DNA from: Nocardioides okcheonensis
GTDB taxonomy: Bacteria > Actinomycetota > Actinomycetes > Propionibacteriales > Nocardioidaceae
DNA: 64,000 bases
Reading direction: 5' to 3'
NCBI RefSeq assembly: GCF_020991065.1
Contig: NZ_CP087710.1
Span: forward strand, 2,852,001-2,916,000
Part shown: in pieces, positions 18,374-28,489 of the stretch
Numbering within the stretch: position 1 is the first letter of the stretch
Layout: each line of letters begins with the position of its first letter
Program-made: the position numbers and the translations under genes
Notes under the pieces: generated by a model
The model's database searches: none
Seen by the model: the letters and a program-made list of their open reading frames with translations, nothing else
What the model was told of the DNA's origin: nothing

Positions 18374-18409
18374 TCCCCGGGCGGGCGGGCCGGAGCAGGC
18401 GGGCGTACG

Positions 18410-18859
18410 TCAGCGGTGGCGCGCGAAGAAGCCGTCGAGGAGCGCGGTGGACTCCTCGGCGAGGACGCCGCCCACGACCTCGGGACGGTGGTTGAGGCGG
18501 CGGTCGCGGACCACGTCCCAGAGCGAGCCGACGGCGCCGAGCTTCTCGTCGTAGGCCCCGAAGACGAGGCGGTCGACGCGGGCGAGGACGAGGGCGCCGG
18601 CGCACATCGTGCAGGGCTCGAGCGTCACCACCAGCGTGCAGCCCGTCAGGCGCCACTCGCCGCGGGCGGCCGCGGCGGCGCGGAGCGCGACGACCTCGGC
18701 GTGGCCGGTGGGGTCGCCCTCGGCCTCGCGGGTGTTGCGGCCGGTGCCGACGACCTCGCCGGCCGCGTCGAGCACGACGGCGCCGACCGGGACGTCGTCA
18801 CCGGCGAGCGCGGCCTGCGCCTCGGCCAGGGCCAGGCGCATCGCTTCCTCGTGGCTCAT
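18410..18859 (-). CDS. tadA: tRNA adenosine(34) deaminase
   Basis: 149 residues of the cytidine/deoxycytidylate deaminase fold with the zinc site HAEVV (His53, Glu55) and PCTMC (Cys82, Cys85). It converts A34 to inosine in tRNA-Arg(ACG). The ATG at 18859 overlaps the stop of the preceding gene as ATGA. The C-terminus LNHRPEVVGGVLAEES...LLDGFFARHR matches TadA rather than free-base deaminases. Confidence 0.93.
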   Translation of the reverse strand: MSHEEAMRLALAEAQAALAGDDVPVGAVVLDAAGEVVGTGRNTREAEGDPTGHAEVVALRAAAAARGEWRLTGCTLVVTLEPCTMCAGALVLARVDRLVFGAYDEKLGAVGSLWDVVRDRRLNHRPEVVGGVLAEESTALLDGFFARHR

Positions 18860-19341
18860 GCAGACGTGAGCCCGACGGTGTCGTCGAAGAGCTGGCCGAA
18901 GCCGAGCCGGCCGGCGATGTCGGAGAGCACCTCGTCAGGGTAGAGCTCGACGTCGTCGAGGATCGCGCCGAGGTCGACGGCGTGCAGCCCGAGGTCGGCG
19001 AGCAGGTCGAGGTCGCCGGCCGGCACCTCGACGTCGTCGTCCTCCGGGGGCGGCAGGCCGAGGAAGTCGATGGCCGACTGGGCGAGCTCCCACTCGTCGG
19101 CGGCCGTCACGTCGGAGAGCAGCACGCGGGTGGTGGCGCCCTCGACCCGCACCAGCACGAAGAAGTCCTCGTCGACGGCGACCATCCCGACCGCCCCCGC
19201 GTCGCCCGGAAGCCGGCGCAGCGCGTGGCTCAGCGACTCGACGGACTCGAAGGCGGGCGAGGCGATGTCCTGGAGCTGCCAGGCGCCGTCCTCGCGGAAG
19301 GCGGCCAGCGCGAAGTCGACCTCGTCGCTCTGCTCGGACAC
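18856..19341 (-). CDS. tRNA adenosine deaminase-associated protein
   Basis: 161 residues, acidic ([19 protein letters not shown]...), belonging to the actinobacterial family that is nearly always encoded just upstream of tadA. There are no known catalytic motifs; a role as partner or stabiliser of TadA is inferred only from conserved linkage and the 4-base ATGA overlap. The GTG at 19341 is preceded by GGGGAGGT. The upstream extension of the frame crosses the upp promoter and was rejected. Confidence 0.82.
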   Translation of the reverse strand: MSEQSDEVDFALAAFREDGAWQLQDIASPAFESVESLSHALRRLPGDAGAVGMVAVDEDFFVLVRVEGATTRVLLSDVTAADEWELAQSAIDFLGLPPPEDDDVEVPAGDLDLLADLGLHAVDLGAILDDVELYPDEVLSDIAGRLGFGQLFDDTVGLTSA

Positions 19342-19474
19342 GGCCCACCTCCCCACGCCTCGTCGGACCCGTCCAGAGTCGCAGAAACCCAGGGGCCCGC
19401 CAACCCCGTTCCGGCTCGGGTCTGGTCCGCTCCTGCCTCGATCCGGGACCGCCGCGCCCACTAGGGTGAGGGCC

Positions 19475-20116
19475 ATGCGCCTGCACGTGGTGAACCACCC
19501 CCTCGTCTCCCACAAGCTCACCGTCCTCCGCGACGAGAACACCGACTCGCCGACCTTCCGTCGGCTGACCGACGAGCTGGTGACCCTCCTGGCCTACGAG
19601 GCCACGCGCGAGGTGCGCGTCGAGCCGATGGGCATCACGACCCCGGTCGGCCCGACCACAGGCGTCTACCTCGCCCAGCCCAAGCCGATGGTGGTCCCGA
19701 TCCTGCGCGCCGGGCTCGGCATGCTCGACGGGATGATGCGGCTGCTGCCGACCGCCGAGGTCGGCTTCCTCGGCATGGTCCGCAACGAGGAGACGCTCGA
19801 GGCGTCGACCTACGCCGAGCGCCTGCCCGAGGACCTGTCCGGGCGCCAGTGCTACGTCCTCGACCCGATGCTGGCCACCGGCGGCACCCTCGCGGCGGCG
19901 ATCCGGTTCCTCACCGACCGCGGCGCCGACGACATCACCGCGATCTGCCTCCTCGTCGCGCCGGAGGGCGTCGCCAACCTCGAGGCCGGCCTCGAGGGCC
20001 TCGACGTCCCGGTCACGGTCGTGACCGCCGCGCAGGACGAGAAGCTCAACGACAAGGGCTACATCGTCCCCGGCCTCGGCGACGCCGGCGACCGGCTCTA
20101 CGGCGTCGCGCACTGA
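19475..20116 (+). CDS. upp: Uracil phosphoribosyltransferase
   Basis: 213 residues, standard length. [20 protein letters not shown] at the start; [13 protein letters not shown]; and the PRPP loop [10 protein letters not shown]. It salvages uracil to UMP with PRPP. The ATG at 19475 has TAGGGT exactly 7 bases upstream, so it is probably leaderless. A long hairpin (20182-20240) follows the gene. Confidence 0.95.
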   Translation: MRLHVVNHPLVSHKLTVLRDENTDSPTFRRLTDELVTLLAYEATREVRVEPMGITTPVGPTTGVYLAQPKPMVVPILRAGLGMLDGMMRLLPTAEVGFLGMVRNEETLEASTYAERLPEDLSGRQCYVLDPMLATGGTLAAAIRFLTDRGADDITAICLLVAPEGVANLEAGLEGLDVPVTVVTAAQDEKLNDKGYIVPGLGDAGDRLYGVAH

Positions 20117-20181
20117 CGCCCGTACCCCCCACCGTCCGTACTCCCCACTTCTGTCCCCACCCCTGTCCCCACCCCTCCCGA

Positions 20182-20240
20182 TAGTCCGCTGCGATCGGCC
20201 GGTCCAGGAGGCCCCGTGAGCGGCCGATCGCAGCGGACTA
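20182..20240. terminator. Long perfect inverted repeat (TAGTCC/GGACTA-ended) after upp
   Basis: Two 20-base arms, TAGTCCGCTGCGATCGGCCG (20182-20201) and its exact reverse complement at 20221-20240, flank a 19-base loop. The position after upp suggests a terminator. The TAGTCC/GGACTA tips are shared with the repeats at 18284 and 40982, while the arm interiors differ. Confidence 0.7.
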
Positions 20241-20387
20241 CTGGTGGGGCTGGGGACGACGGTCCCGGACTGGATCGATCCAACCCCGCCACCCGTGACG
20301 ACGGTCACCTGAGACTCCCGTGGCAGGCACCCGGTGTTCGGTACGTTGAGCGCGGCCAGACACCCGTGCCCCACGCAGGAGGCAGCA

Positions 20388-21917
20388 GTGCGCATCGGCA
20401 TCCCCCGCGAGTCCCGTCCCGGCGAGACGCTGGTCGCGGCCACGGCGACGACGGCGGCGAGGCTCGCCGCCCTGGGCTACGAGGTGGTGGTCGAGCACGG
20501 CGCGGGGGAGGCGGCGGACCAGCCCGACACGGCCTACGAGGGCGCCGGCGTGCGCCTCGGCGAAGCCGACGACGTGTGGTCGAGCGACGTGGTGGTGAAG
20601 GTCAACGCGCCGTCCGACGAGGAGCTCGCGCGGCTGCGGCCCGGCGCGACCGTCGTCGGCCTGCTGGCCCCGGCCCGCAGCCCCGAACTGGTCGAGCGCC
20701 TCGCCGCGGCCGGCGTGACGGCGCTCGCGATGGACGCGGTGCCGCGGATCTCGCGCGCCCAGTCGATGGACGTGCTGTCGTCGATGGCCAACGTCGCGGG
20801 CTACCGCGCGGTCATCGAGGCGGCCCACGAGTTCGGCCGGCTCTTCACCGGCCAGGTCACCGCGGCCGGCAAGGTCCCGCCCGCGCGGGTCTTCGTCGTC
20901 GGCGCCGGCGTCGCAGGGCTCGCCGCGATCGGGGCCGCGGGCTCGCTGGGCGCGGTCGTGCGGGCGTTCGACGTACGCCCCGAGGTCGCCGAGCAGGTCG
21001 AGTCGATGGGCGCGCAGTTCGTCACCGTCGACATGGAGCAGGAGGTCTCCTCCGACGGCTACGCCAAGGAGATGACCGCCGAGCAGGAGGCCGCGACCGC
21101 GGCGATGTACGACGAGGAGGCGCGCGCCGCCGACATCGTCATCACCACCGCGCTCATCCCCGGCCGCCCGGCGCCGCTGCTGGTGACCGCCGAGACGGTC
21201 GCGGCGATGCGACCCGGGTCGGTCGTCGTCGACATGGCCGCCGCCAACGGCGGCAACGTCGCCGCGACGGTCAAGGACGAGAAGGTGGTCACCGCCAACG
21301 GGGTCACGGTGCTCGGCTACACCGACCTCGCCGGCCGCCTGGCCGCGCAGACCAGCCAGCTCTACGGCACCAACATCGTCAACCTGCTGACCCTGCTCAC
21401 CCCGGGCAAGGACGGCGTCCTCGCGCTCGACCTCGACGACGTGGTCCAGCGCGGCATCACCGTGACCCGCGACGGCGAGACGATGTGGCCGCCGCCGCCG
21501 GTGCAGGTCTCGGCCGCGCCGGCAGCTGCCGCGCCGGCCGCGACGGAGCCCGTCGTGCAGAAGGCCCCGCCCGACCCCCGCCGCCGGATGTACGCCGCCG
21601 GGCTCGCGGCGGTGCTGTTCCTCGCGCTGGCGACGGCCGCCCCGCCGAGCTTCCTGCCGAGCCTGACGGTCTTCGTGCTCGCGGTGGTGATCGGCTTCTA
21701 CGTCATCGGCAACGTCCACCACGCGCTCCACACCCCGCTCATGAGCGTCACCAACGCGATCAGCGGGATCATCGTGGTCGGCGCGGTCCTCCAGGCGCCC
21801 ACCGACAACGTCGTGGTCCAGGTCATCGCCGGGATCGCGGTCCTGCTCGCCAGCATCAACGTCTTCGGTGGCTTCACGGTCACCCGGCGGATGCTCAACA
21901 TGTTCCAGAAGGGCTGA
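20388..21917 (+). CDS. pntA: NAD(P) transhydrogenase subunit alpha
   Basis: 509 residues. The N-terminal AlaDH/PNT domain ([35 protein letters not shown] cut here to its GAGVAGL core for NAD binding; [17 protein letters not shown]) is followed by an Ala/Pro linker (~375-400) and four hydrophobic helices (~405-505). This is the single-chain alpha subunit with domains I and IIa, as in enterobacteria. Together with PntB it uses the proton gradient to make NADPH from NADH. The GTG at 20388 follows CAGGAGG. The pntB start is 5 bases after the stop. Confidence 0.93.
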   Translation: MRIGIPRESRPGETLVAATATTAARLAALGYEVVVEHGAGEAADQPDTAYEGAGVRLGEADDVWSSDVVVKVNAPSDEELARLRPGATVVGLLAPARSPELVERLAAAGVTALAMDAVPRISRAQSMDVLSSMANVAGYRAVIEAAHEFGRLFTGQVTAAGKVPPARVFVVGAGVAGLAAIGAAGSLGAVVRAFDVRPEVAEQVESMGAQFVTVDMEQEVSSDGYAKEMTAEQEAATAAMYDEEARAADIVITTALIPGRPAPLLVTAETVAAMRPGSVVVDMAAANGGNVAATVKDEKVVTANGVTVLGYTDLAGRLAAQTSQLYGTNIVNLLTLLTPGKDGVLALDLDDVVQRGITVTRDGETMWPPPPVQVSAAPAAAAPAATEPVVQKAPPDPRRRMYAAGLAAVLFLALATAAPPSFLPSLTVFVLAVVIGFYVIGNVHHALHTPLMSVTNAISGIIVVGAVLQAPTDNVVVQVIAGIAVLLASINVFGGFTVTRRMLNMFQKG

Positions 21918-21921
21918 GCCG

Positions 21922-23343
21922 GTGGTCGAGTTCGTCCAGGGCGCCTACATCCTCGCGGCGCTCCTCTTCATCCTCGCGCTCGCCGGGCTGAGCCGGCACG
22001 AGACCGCGCGACGCGGCAACGCCTTCGGCATCGCGGGCATGGCGCTCGCGCTGGTCGCGACGCTGCTGCTGGTCCTCGACCTGCTCGGGCGCGACTACGT
22101 CGACCAGGGCCCCGTCGTGACCGGCCTGGTGATCGTCCTGGTCGCCGGCACGGTCGGGGCACTGATCGGGCTCCGGCTCGCCCGGCGCGTCGAGATGACC
22201 GGCATGCCCGAGCTGATCGCGATGATGCACAGCTTCGTCGGCCTGGCCGCGGTGATGGTCGGCTACAACACCTTCATCGAGGGCGCCGACGCACCGGGCC
22301 TGACCGACGGCGTGCACAACGCCGAGGTCTTCGTCGGCGTCTTCATCGGCGCGGTCACCTTCACCGGCTCGGTCGTCGCCAACCTCAAGCTCAGCGCCCG
22401 GATGTCGTCGGCCCCGATGACGCTGCCGGGCCGACACCTGCTCAACCTCGCCATCCTGGTCGCCTCCGTGCTGCTGATGGTCTGGTTCATGAACGCCTAC
22501 GCCTGGGACGGGCTGTGGGCGCTGCTGCTCATGACCGTCCTCGCGCTGGTGCTCGGCTTCCACCTCGTCGCGGCCATCGGCGGCGGAGACATGCCGGTGG
22601 TCGTGTCGATGCTCAACAGCTACTCCGGGTGGGCCGCGGCCGCGGCCGGGTTCATGCTCGGCAACGACCTGCTGATCATCACCGGCGCGCTCGTCGGCTC
22701 GTCCGGTGCGATCCTCAGCTGGATCATGTGCAGGGCGATGAACCGCTCGTTCGTCAGCGTGATCGCCGGCGGGTTCGGCTCCGACGGGGCGGTCAGCGGC
22801 GAGGCCCGCGACTACGGCGAGCACCGCGAGATCCAGGCCGACGCGGTCGCCGAGCTGCTGGCGAACGCCTCGAGCGTGGTGATCACGCCCGGCTACGGGA
22901 TGGCGGTCGCGCAGGCGCAGTACCCGGTCGCGGAGATGACGAAGAAGCTGCGCGAGAAGGGCGTCGACGTGCGCTTCGGCATCCACCCCGTCGCCGGCCG
23001 CCTGCCCGGGCACATGAACGTGCTGCTCGCCGAGGCCAAGGTGCCCTACGACATCGTGCTCGAGATGGACGAGATCAACGACGACCTCCCCGACACCGAC
23101 GTCGTCCTGGTCATCGGCGCCAACGACACCGTCAACCCGGCCGCGATGGAGGAGCCCGGCTCCCCCATCGCCGGGATGCCGGTCCTCGAGGTGTGGAAGG
23201 CGCGCGACGTCGTCGTGTTCAAGCGGTCGATGGCCACCGGCTACGCCGGCGTGCAGAACCCGCTGTTCTTCAAGGACAACACCCAGATGCTGTTCGGGGA
23301 CGCCAAGGACAAGGTCACCGAGATCGTCTCCGCGCTGGGCTGA
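21922..23343 (+). CDS. pntB: NAD(P) transhydrogenase subunit beta
   Basis: 473 residues: about nine transmembrane helices in the first ~280 residues, then the soluble NADP-binding domain III ([24 protein letters not shown] at the end; [21 protein letters not shown]). It is the membrane partner of PntA. The start is GTG at 21922 ([13 protein letters not shown]), 5 bases after pntA, in the same operon. The gene ends facing the LacI-family gene with a 21-base gap. Confidence 0.94.
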   Translation: MVEFVQGAYILAALLFILALAGLSRHETARRGNAFGIAGMALALVATLLLVLDLLGRDYVDQGPVVTGLVIVLVAGTVGALIGLRLARRVEMTGMPELIAMMHSFVGLAAVMVGYNTFIEGADAPGLTDGVHNAEVFVGVFIGAVTFTGSVVANLKLSARMSSAPMTLPGRHLLNLAILVASVLLMVWFMNAYAWDGLWALLLMTVLALVLGFHLVAAIGGGDMPVVVSMLNSYSGWAAAAAGFMLGNDLLIITGALVGSSGAILSWIMCRAMNRSFVSVIAGGFGSDGAVSGEARDYGEHREIQADAVAELLANASSVVITPGYGMAVAQAQYPVAEMTKKLREKGVDVRFGIHPVAGRLPGHMNVLLAEAKVPYDIVLEMDEINDDLPDTDVVLVIGANDTVNPAAMEEPGSPIAGMPVLEVWKARDVVVFKRSMATGYAGVQNPLFFKDNTQMLFGDAKDKVTEIVSALG

Positions 23344-23364
23344 CCGCAGGGACGGGGCCGGGCG

Positions 23365-24384
23365 TCAGTCCGGCGCGCTGGCGGTCGAGCCACGCACCAC
23401 CAGCTCGGGGCGGTAGAGCACCTCGCCCCCGTGCGGCGGGGAACCGGCGATCTGCTCGGCGATCTCCTGGCTCGCCGCCTGGGCGAGCGCCTCGGCCGGC
23501 TGCCGCACGGTCGTGAGCGGCGGGTCGCAGAACTCCATCATCTGGCTGTCGTCGCTGCCGACGACGGACACGTCCTCCGGCACCCGCAGCCCGCGCCCGC
23601 GCGCCGCGCGCACGACGCCGAGCGCCATCACGTCGGAGCCGCAGACGATCCCGGTGACGCCGCGGTCGAGCAGCCGCTCGGCGGCGCTCTGCCCGCCCTG
23701 CACGGAGTACGTCGTGCTCTCGACGAGGTCCGCGGCGTCGAGGTCGTCGGGGACCAGGCCGCGTCGGGCGACGGTGGCGAGGAAGGCGTCCTTCTTGCGC
23801 TGCGCCGGGACGTAGCGCAGCTGGCCGAGCGCTGCGCCGATGCGGCGGTGGCCCATGTGCTCGAGGTGCTGCACGGCGAGCTCGACGGCGGCCACGTCGT
23901 CGGTGGAGACGCACGGCGCCTCAAGGCCCGCGAGCGCGCCGTTGACGAGCACGACGGGCAGGCCCAGGTCGAGCAGCCGCTGGTAGCGGGCGGGGTCGCT
24001 GTTGACCAGGGCGTGCACGCCCGAGACGAAGACGATGCCGGCCACCGAGTGCTCGAGCAGGTTGGCGACGTAGTCGTCCTCGTGCACGCCGCCCAGCGTC
24101 TGGCTGCACAGCACGGTCGACAGGCCCACCCGGGAGAGGTGCAGCTCGAGGTGGTGCGCGAGCCGCGGGAAGAAGGGGTTCTCCAGCTCCGGCATGACCA
24201 GGCCGACCAGCCCGCCGGCGCGGGGCCGCAGGCGTACGGGCCGGTCGTAGCCGAGCACGTCGATGGCGGTGAGCACCTGGCGCCGGGTCTGCGGGCTCAC
24301 GTTGGGCTGCTCGTTGAGGACCCGGCTGACGGTGCTGATGCTGACGCCGGAGCGCTCCGCGATCTCGCTCAGCCTGATCCTCAC
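23365..24384 (-). CDS. LacI family transcriptional regulator, probable maltose/maltodextrin regulator
   Basis: 339 residues: N-terminal LacI helix-turn-helix (LSEIAERSGVSISTVSRVLN) with hinge helix, then a periplasmic-binding-protein-like effector domain (GLVGLVMPELENPFFP; GSDVMALGVVRAARG; SVVGSDDSQMMEF). It is divergent from malEFG, so it most likely represses them until maltose or a maltodextrin binds. The GTG at 24384 (VRIRLSEIAERSG) was chosen because TAGAGT lies exactly 7 bases upstream, giving a leaderless start; a GTG 9 bases further upstream is possible. Confidence 0.88.
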   Translation of the reverse strand: MRIRLSEIAERSGVSISTVSRVLNEQPNVSPQTRRQVLTAIDVLGYDRPVRLRPRAGGLVGLVMPELENPFFPRLAHHLELHLSRVGLSTVLCSQTLGGVHEDDYVANLLEHSVAGIVFVSGVHALVNSDPARYQRLLDLGLPVVLVNGALAGLEAPCVSTDDVAAVELAVQHLEHMGHRRIGAALGQLRYVPAQRKKDAFLATVARRGLVPDDLDAADLVESTTYSVQGGQSAAERLLDRGVTGIVCGSDVMALGVVRAARGRGLRVPEDVSVVGSDDSQMMEFCDPPLTTVRQPAEALAQAASQEIAEQIAGSPPHGGEVLYRPELVVRGSTASAPD

Positions 24385-24436
24385 GCGGGTCACTCTAGTG
24401 ACCCTCGCCACTCCCGTCGCCACTGGTGTGGGAAAT

Positions 24437-24476
24437 TTTGCAGACACTTTCCATGACTGCAAACCGCTGCTAGGTT
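24437..24476 (+). promoter_or_regulatory. malE promoter with overlapping LacI-type operator
   Basis: TTTGCAG (24437-24443) and CTGCAAA (24457-24463) form an inverted repeat. A -35-like TTTCCA (24448-24453) and -10 TAGGTT (24471-24476) have a 17-base spacer. The repeat straddles the -35 box, as expected of a LacI-family repressor site. TTGCAG half-sites resemble those reported for Streptomyces MalR. Confidence 0.65.
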
Positions 24477-24513
24477 GTGGCGACCCTCACACCTGTCGCC
24501 CCTCGGAGGACCC

Positions 24514-25800
24514 ATGCGCAGACTGTCCCGCACCCTCGGCCCCGTCGCCGTCGCGGTGCTCGCCCTCACCGCCGCCGGCTGCGGCGGAGGCTCGGGATCG
24601 GGCTCCGGCTCGTCCGACGCCGACAGCACGTCCAGCTCGAGCCCGTCCGCCGACGGTGGTGGCGGCGACGCCGACCTCCTCGTGTGGACCGACGCGCTGA
24701 AGATCGACGCCGTCAAGCAGGTCGCCGAGGACTTCGGCGAGGCCAACGGCATCAACGTCAAGGTCCAGGCGATCTCGGAGGACCTGCAGGGCAGCTTCGT
24801 GACCGCGGACGCGGCCGGCAACGGCCCCGACGTCGTCGTCGGCGCCCACGACTGGATCGGCAACCTGGTCCAGAACGGCGCCATCGACCCGCTCAACCTC
24901 GCGCCCGACGAGCTCTCGGGCTACTCCGAGAAGGCCGTGCAGGCGACGACCTACGACGGCAAGCTCTACGGCGTGCCCTACGGCATCGAGGCGCTCGCCC
25001 TCTACCGCAACACCGAGGTCGTGCCCGACGAGCCGGCGAGCATGGACGACGCCATCGCCGCGGGCGAGGCGGCGGTCAAGGCCGGCAAGGTCGACTCCGC
25101 GCTCAACCTGCCGGTCGGGGAGCTCGGCGACGCCTACCACATGGAGCCGATCCTGACCTCGTTCGGCGGCTACATCTTCTCCTACGACGACGCCACCGGC
25201 TACGACGCCCAGGACGTCGGCATCGGCAAGGAGGGCTCGGTCAAGGCGGCCGAGGAGATCTCCCGCCTGGCCAAGGCCAAGGTGCTGCGCACCTCGATCA
25301 GCGGTGACAACTCGATCGCCCTGTTCACCAGCGGCAAGGCCGCCTTCCTCGTCTCCGGCCCGTGGGCCCTGGCCGACGTGAAGAAGGCCGGCTTCGACTA
25401 CGCCATCCAGCCGGTCCCCGGCTTCGACGGCGAGGAGGCGGCGGCGCCGTTCATGGGCGCGCAGGCGTTCATGGTCGCCGCCAACGGCAAGAACAAGGAC
25501 ATCGCGCAGGAGTTCGTCAACAACGGCGTCAACAGCGAGGACGCCATGATGTCGCTCTACGAGGGCACCCAGCTCCCGCCGGCCATGACCGCCGTGCAGG
25601 ACCAGGTCGACGACGCCGACCTGAGCGTGTTCACCGAGGCCGCCAACGCCGCCGCGCCGATGCCCGCCATCCCGGCCATGGCCTCGGTCTGGGAGCCGCT
25701 GGGCAAGGCCTACGCCGCGATCGTCAGCGGCAAGGACCCGGTCTCGACCATCCAGTCGGCCGGCGACACCATCACCAAGGCGATCGCCGACGCCGGCTGA
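24514..25800 (+). CDS. malE: Maltose/maltodextrin ABC transporter substrate-binding lipoprotein
   Basis: 428 residues. Signal peptide with lipobox LTAAGC (Cys23), then a Gly/Ser-rich linker, then a family 1 solute-binding domain (DLLVWTDALKIDAVKQVAEDF; PDVVVGAHDWIGNLVQNG; GKLYGVPYGIEALALYRN). It captures maltodextrins outside the membrane and delivers them to MalFG. The ATG at 24514 follows CGGAGGACC. A strong hairpin after the stop probably raises malE mRNA relative to malFG. No ATPase is in the operon; a shared MsiK-type ATPase is presumably encoded elsewhere. Confidence 0.9.
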   Translation: MRRLSRTLGPVAVAVLALTAAGCGGGSGSGSGSSDADSTSSSSPSADGGGGDADLLVWTDALKIDAVKQVAEDFGEANGINVKVQAISEDLQGSFVTADAAGNGPDVVVGAHDWIGNLVQNGAIDPLNLAPDELSGYSEKAVQATTYDGKLYGVPYGIEALALYRNTEVVPDEPASMDDAIAAGEAAVKAGKVDSALNLPVGELGDAYHMEPILTSFGGYIFSYDDATGYDAQDVGIGKEGSVKAAEEISRLAKAKVLRTSISGDNSIALFTSGKAAFLVSGPWALADVKKAGFDYAIQPVPGFDGEEAAAPFMGAQAFMVAANGKNKDIAQEFVNNGVNSEDAMMSLYEGTQLPPAMTAVQDQVDDADLSVFTEAANAAAPMPAIPAMASVWEPLGKAYAAIVSGKDPVSTIQSAGDTITKAIADAG

Positions 25801-25813
25801 TCGACCGCACGGA

Positions 25814-25843
25814 CCCGGCGGGCGGCCCACGCCGCCCGCCGGG
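25814..25843 (+). promoter_or_regulatory. malE-malF intergenic stem-loop
   Basis: CCCGGCGGGCGGC (25814-25826) pairs perfectly with GCCGCCCGCCGGG (25831-25843) around loop CCAC. Its place between the binding-protein gene and the permease genes suggests mRNA 3'-end protection or partial termination, giving more MalE than MalFG. Confidence 0.65.
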
Positions 25844-25912
25844 ACCGGACCGCGCACGCCCGCACCCGGCCCACCCCCCCCAGCCCGCTCGGACCCGTGA
25901 AGGGGAAGTGAC

Positions 25913-27523
25913 ATGGCGGACCTCCAGACCAGCGACCCCTCGACCGACACCGAGCCGCGGCGCCGCTTCACCCAGCCCGGTCGCGACGGCGTCCCTGCGC
26001 TGCTGGTGAAGGTGCTGTTCCTCGGTGTCGTCGTCGGCACCGCGATCGCGCTCAGCCCGGCCCTCGTCGGCAACGGGTCCTGGTTCTTCCTCGGCGCCAT
26101 CTGGGTGGTCGCCGCGATCCTCGTCGCGACCTACGCGACCGGTCGCGCGCTGCCCGCGAAGTACCTCGTGCCCGGCACCTTGATGCTGGCCCTCTTCGTG
26201 GTCTACCCGATCGCGCTCACCGCGAAGACGTCGTTCACCAACTACGGCGACGGCACCCGCAACGACAAGCAGACCACCGTCGACCAGATCGTCGGCTCGT
26301 CGGTCACCCGGTCGGCGGACTCGCCGCAGTACAACCTCACCGTCGCCACCGACGGCGACCCCGCGTCCGGGCCGTTCACCTACTTCCTGGTGCCGCAGGA
26401 CGACCCGGAGTCCGTCTTCGAGGGCACCGCCGACGGCCTCGAGGAGGACCCGTCCGGGGTCACCCTCGACAACGGCCGGGTCACCGCGGTCGACGGCTAC
26501 ACGATCCTGAACATCAAGCAGATCAGCGCCGCGTCCGACGCGCTCGACGAGATCGCCGTCCCGACCGACGACGACACCTTCATCGTCCGCGACGGCACGA
26601 GCGAGGCGTTCGAGGGAGCGCCGACGCTGGTCTACGACGAGGACGCGGACACGATCACCGACACGACCAGCGACACGGTCTACACCGTCGCCAAGCAGGG
26701 TGACCGCGAGTACTTCGTCGACGGCGACGGCACGCGGATCTCCGACCAGTCGTGGACCGCCAACGTCGGCACCCGCAACTACGAGCGGATCGCCACCGAC
26801 TCCCAGATCCGCACCGACTTCGCGAAGATCTTCGTCTGGAACGTCGTCTTCGCCACCTTGTCGGTGGTCGGCACGTTCCTGCTCGGCCTGCTGTTCGCCA
26901 TCACCCTCAACGACCCGCGGGTGCGCGGCCAGAAGATCTACCGGGCGCTGCTGATCCTGCCCTACGCGATCCCCGGCTTCATCTCGCTGCTGCTCTGGTC
27001 GAGCTTCTACAACCGCGACTTCGGCCTGATCAACGACCTGACCGGCCTCGACGTCAACTGGTTCGGCGGCGCCACGACCGCCAAGATCGCGGTGCTCATC
27101 ACCAACCTCTGGATGGGCTTCCCCTACATGTTCCTGGTCTCGACCGGTGCCCTGCAGGCGATCCCCGAGGACCTGCGGGAGGCCGCCACGATCGACGGGG
27201 CCGGCGGGTTCGCCGGCTTCCGGCGGATCACCTTCCCGCTGCTGCTGGTGACGGTCGCGCCGCTGCTGGTGGCCACCTTCGCCTTCAACTTCAACAACTT
27301 CGGTGCCATCTACCTCCTCACCGGAGGCGGCCCGTTCACGCCGGAGAACCCGACGGCCGGAGGCACCGACATCCTGATCAGCTATCTCTACCGGCTCGCC
27401 TTCGGCGCGGGAGGCGTGCAGATCGGCTTCGCGTCCGCCGTCTCGGTGGTCCTGTTCGTCATCACCGGCGTGATGGCGGCCCTGCAGTTCCGCGCCACCC
27501 GCTCCCTCGAGGATGTGAACTGA
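25913..27523 (+). CDS. malF: Maltose ABC transporter permease MalF
   Basis: 536 residues. Three N-terminal helices (~30-50, 57-75, 85-105) are followed by a large extracytoplasmic loop (~106-300) like the P2 loop of enterobacterial MalF, then the permease core with the EAA loop EDLREAATIDGAGGFAGFRR at about 415-435. It forms the membrane channel with MalG. The ATG follows GAAGGGGAAGTG. The gene is 1 base from malG, so the two are coupled. Confidence 0.91.
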   Translation: MADLQTSDPSTDTEPRRRFTQPGRDGVPALLVKVLFLGVVVGTAIALSPALVGNGSWFFLGAIWVVAAILVATYATGRALPAKYLVPGTLMLALFVVYPIALTAKTSFTNYGDGTRNDKQTTVDQIVGSSVTRSADSPQYNLTVATDGDPASGPFTYFLVPQDDPESVFEGTADGLEEDPSGVTLDNGRVTAVDGYTILNIKQISAASDALDEIAVPTDDDTFIVRDGTSEAFEGAPTLVYDEDADTITDTTSDTVYTVAKQGDREYFVDGDGTRISDQSWTANVGTRNYERIATDSQIRTDFAKIFVWNVVFATLSVVGTFLLGLLFAITLNDPRVRGQKIYRALLILPYAIPGFISLLLWSSFYNRDFGLINDLTGLDVNWFGGATTAKIAVLITNLWMGFPYMFLVSTGALQAIPEDLREAATIDGAGGFAGFRRITFPLLLVTVAPLLVATFAFNFNNFGAIYLLTGGGPFTPENPTAGGTDILISYLYRLAFGAGGVQIGFASAVSVVLFVITGVMAALQFRATRSLEDVN

Positions 27524-27524
27524 G

Positions 27525-28481
27525 ATGACCCAGGTCCAGGGCCCGCCGCCGGGCGCCACCATCGTCGAGGACGCCCCGCCCACCGAGGCGGGTGGCGGAC
27601 GTCGTCGCCGCGACCCGGCACCGAGGACGAAGATGCCCCCCGGGCGCTGGTTCCGCGAGATCGGCTGGCGCCACCTCGTCGGCGTGCTGGCCGTGGTGTG
27701 GGCGCTCTTCCCGGTCTCCTACCTGGTCTCGGCGTCGCTCAACCCGCTCGGCAACGTCGTCACCTCGACGATGATCCCGAGGTCGTTCAGCCTCGACAAC
27801 TTCACCCAGCTCATCGACGAGCAGCCGTTCGGCACGTGGTACCGCAACAGCATCATCGTGTGCATCTGCGTGGTCTTCGTGCAGCTGCTGTTCAGCACGT
27901 TCGCCGCCTACGCGTTCAGCCGGTTCCGGTTCAAGGGCCGTCGCGGCGGCCTGCTCGCGCTGCTGCTGATCCAGATGTTCCCGCAGTTCCTCGCCGCGGT
28001 CGCGCTCTACCTGATGTTCACCGAGATCGGCGAGGTGATCCCCGCCGTCGGCCTCGACACGCTGCCCGGCTACATCCTGATGATGTGCGGCGGCTCGCTC
28101 GGCCAGGTCTGGCTGATCAAGGGCTTCTTCGACTCGATCCCGATGTCGCTCGACGAGGCGGCGATGATCGACGGCGCCAGCCACGTGCAGGTCTTCTTCC
28201 GGATCATCCTGCCGCTGCTCCAGCCGATCCTCGCGGTCTGCGGCCTGCTGGTCTTCGTCGGCGTGATGGGCGAGTTCCTGATGGCCTCGATCTTCCTGCG
28301 CGACGAGGGCAACAAGACCCTCGCGACCGGTCTCTACGGCCTCATCGACGCCGACCGCTCCAACAACCTCGGCGTCTTCGCCGCCGGCTCCATCATGACC
28401 GCGATCCCGGTCGTGCTCCTGTTCCTGTACCTCCAGAAGTTCATCGTCGGCGGCATCACCGCCGGCGGTGTGAAGGGCTGA
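27525..28481 (+). CDS. malG: Maltose ABC transporter permease MalG
   Basis: 318 residues: a proline-rich cytoplasmic N-terminus (~1-45), six transmembrane helices, and the EAA loop MSLDEAAMIDGASHVQVFFR near residue 205 that contacts the ATPase. It ends GGITAGGVKG like other MalG proteins. It sits one base after malF and 8 bases before the glycosidase gene, in the operon malE-malF-malG-GH13-kinase-like. Confidence 0.92.
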   Translation: MTQVQGPPPGATIVEDAPPTEAGGGRRRRDPAPRTKMPPGRWFREIGWRHLVGVLAVVWALFPVSYLVSASLNPLGNVVTSTMIPRSFSLDNFTQLIDEQPFGTWYRNSIIVCICVVFVQLLFSTFAAYAFSRFRFKGRRGGLLALLLIQMFPQFLAAVALYLMFTEIGEVIPAVGLDTLPGYILMMCGGSLGQVWLIKGFFDSIPMSLDEAAMIDGASHVQVFFRIILPLLQPILAVCGLLVFVGVMGEFLMASIFLRDEGNKTLATGLYGLIDADRSNNLGVFAAGSIMTAIPVVLLFLYLQKFIVGGITAGGVKG

Positions 28482-28489
28482 CCCCGCCG

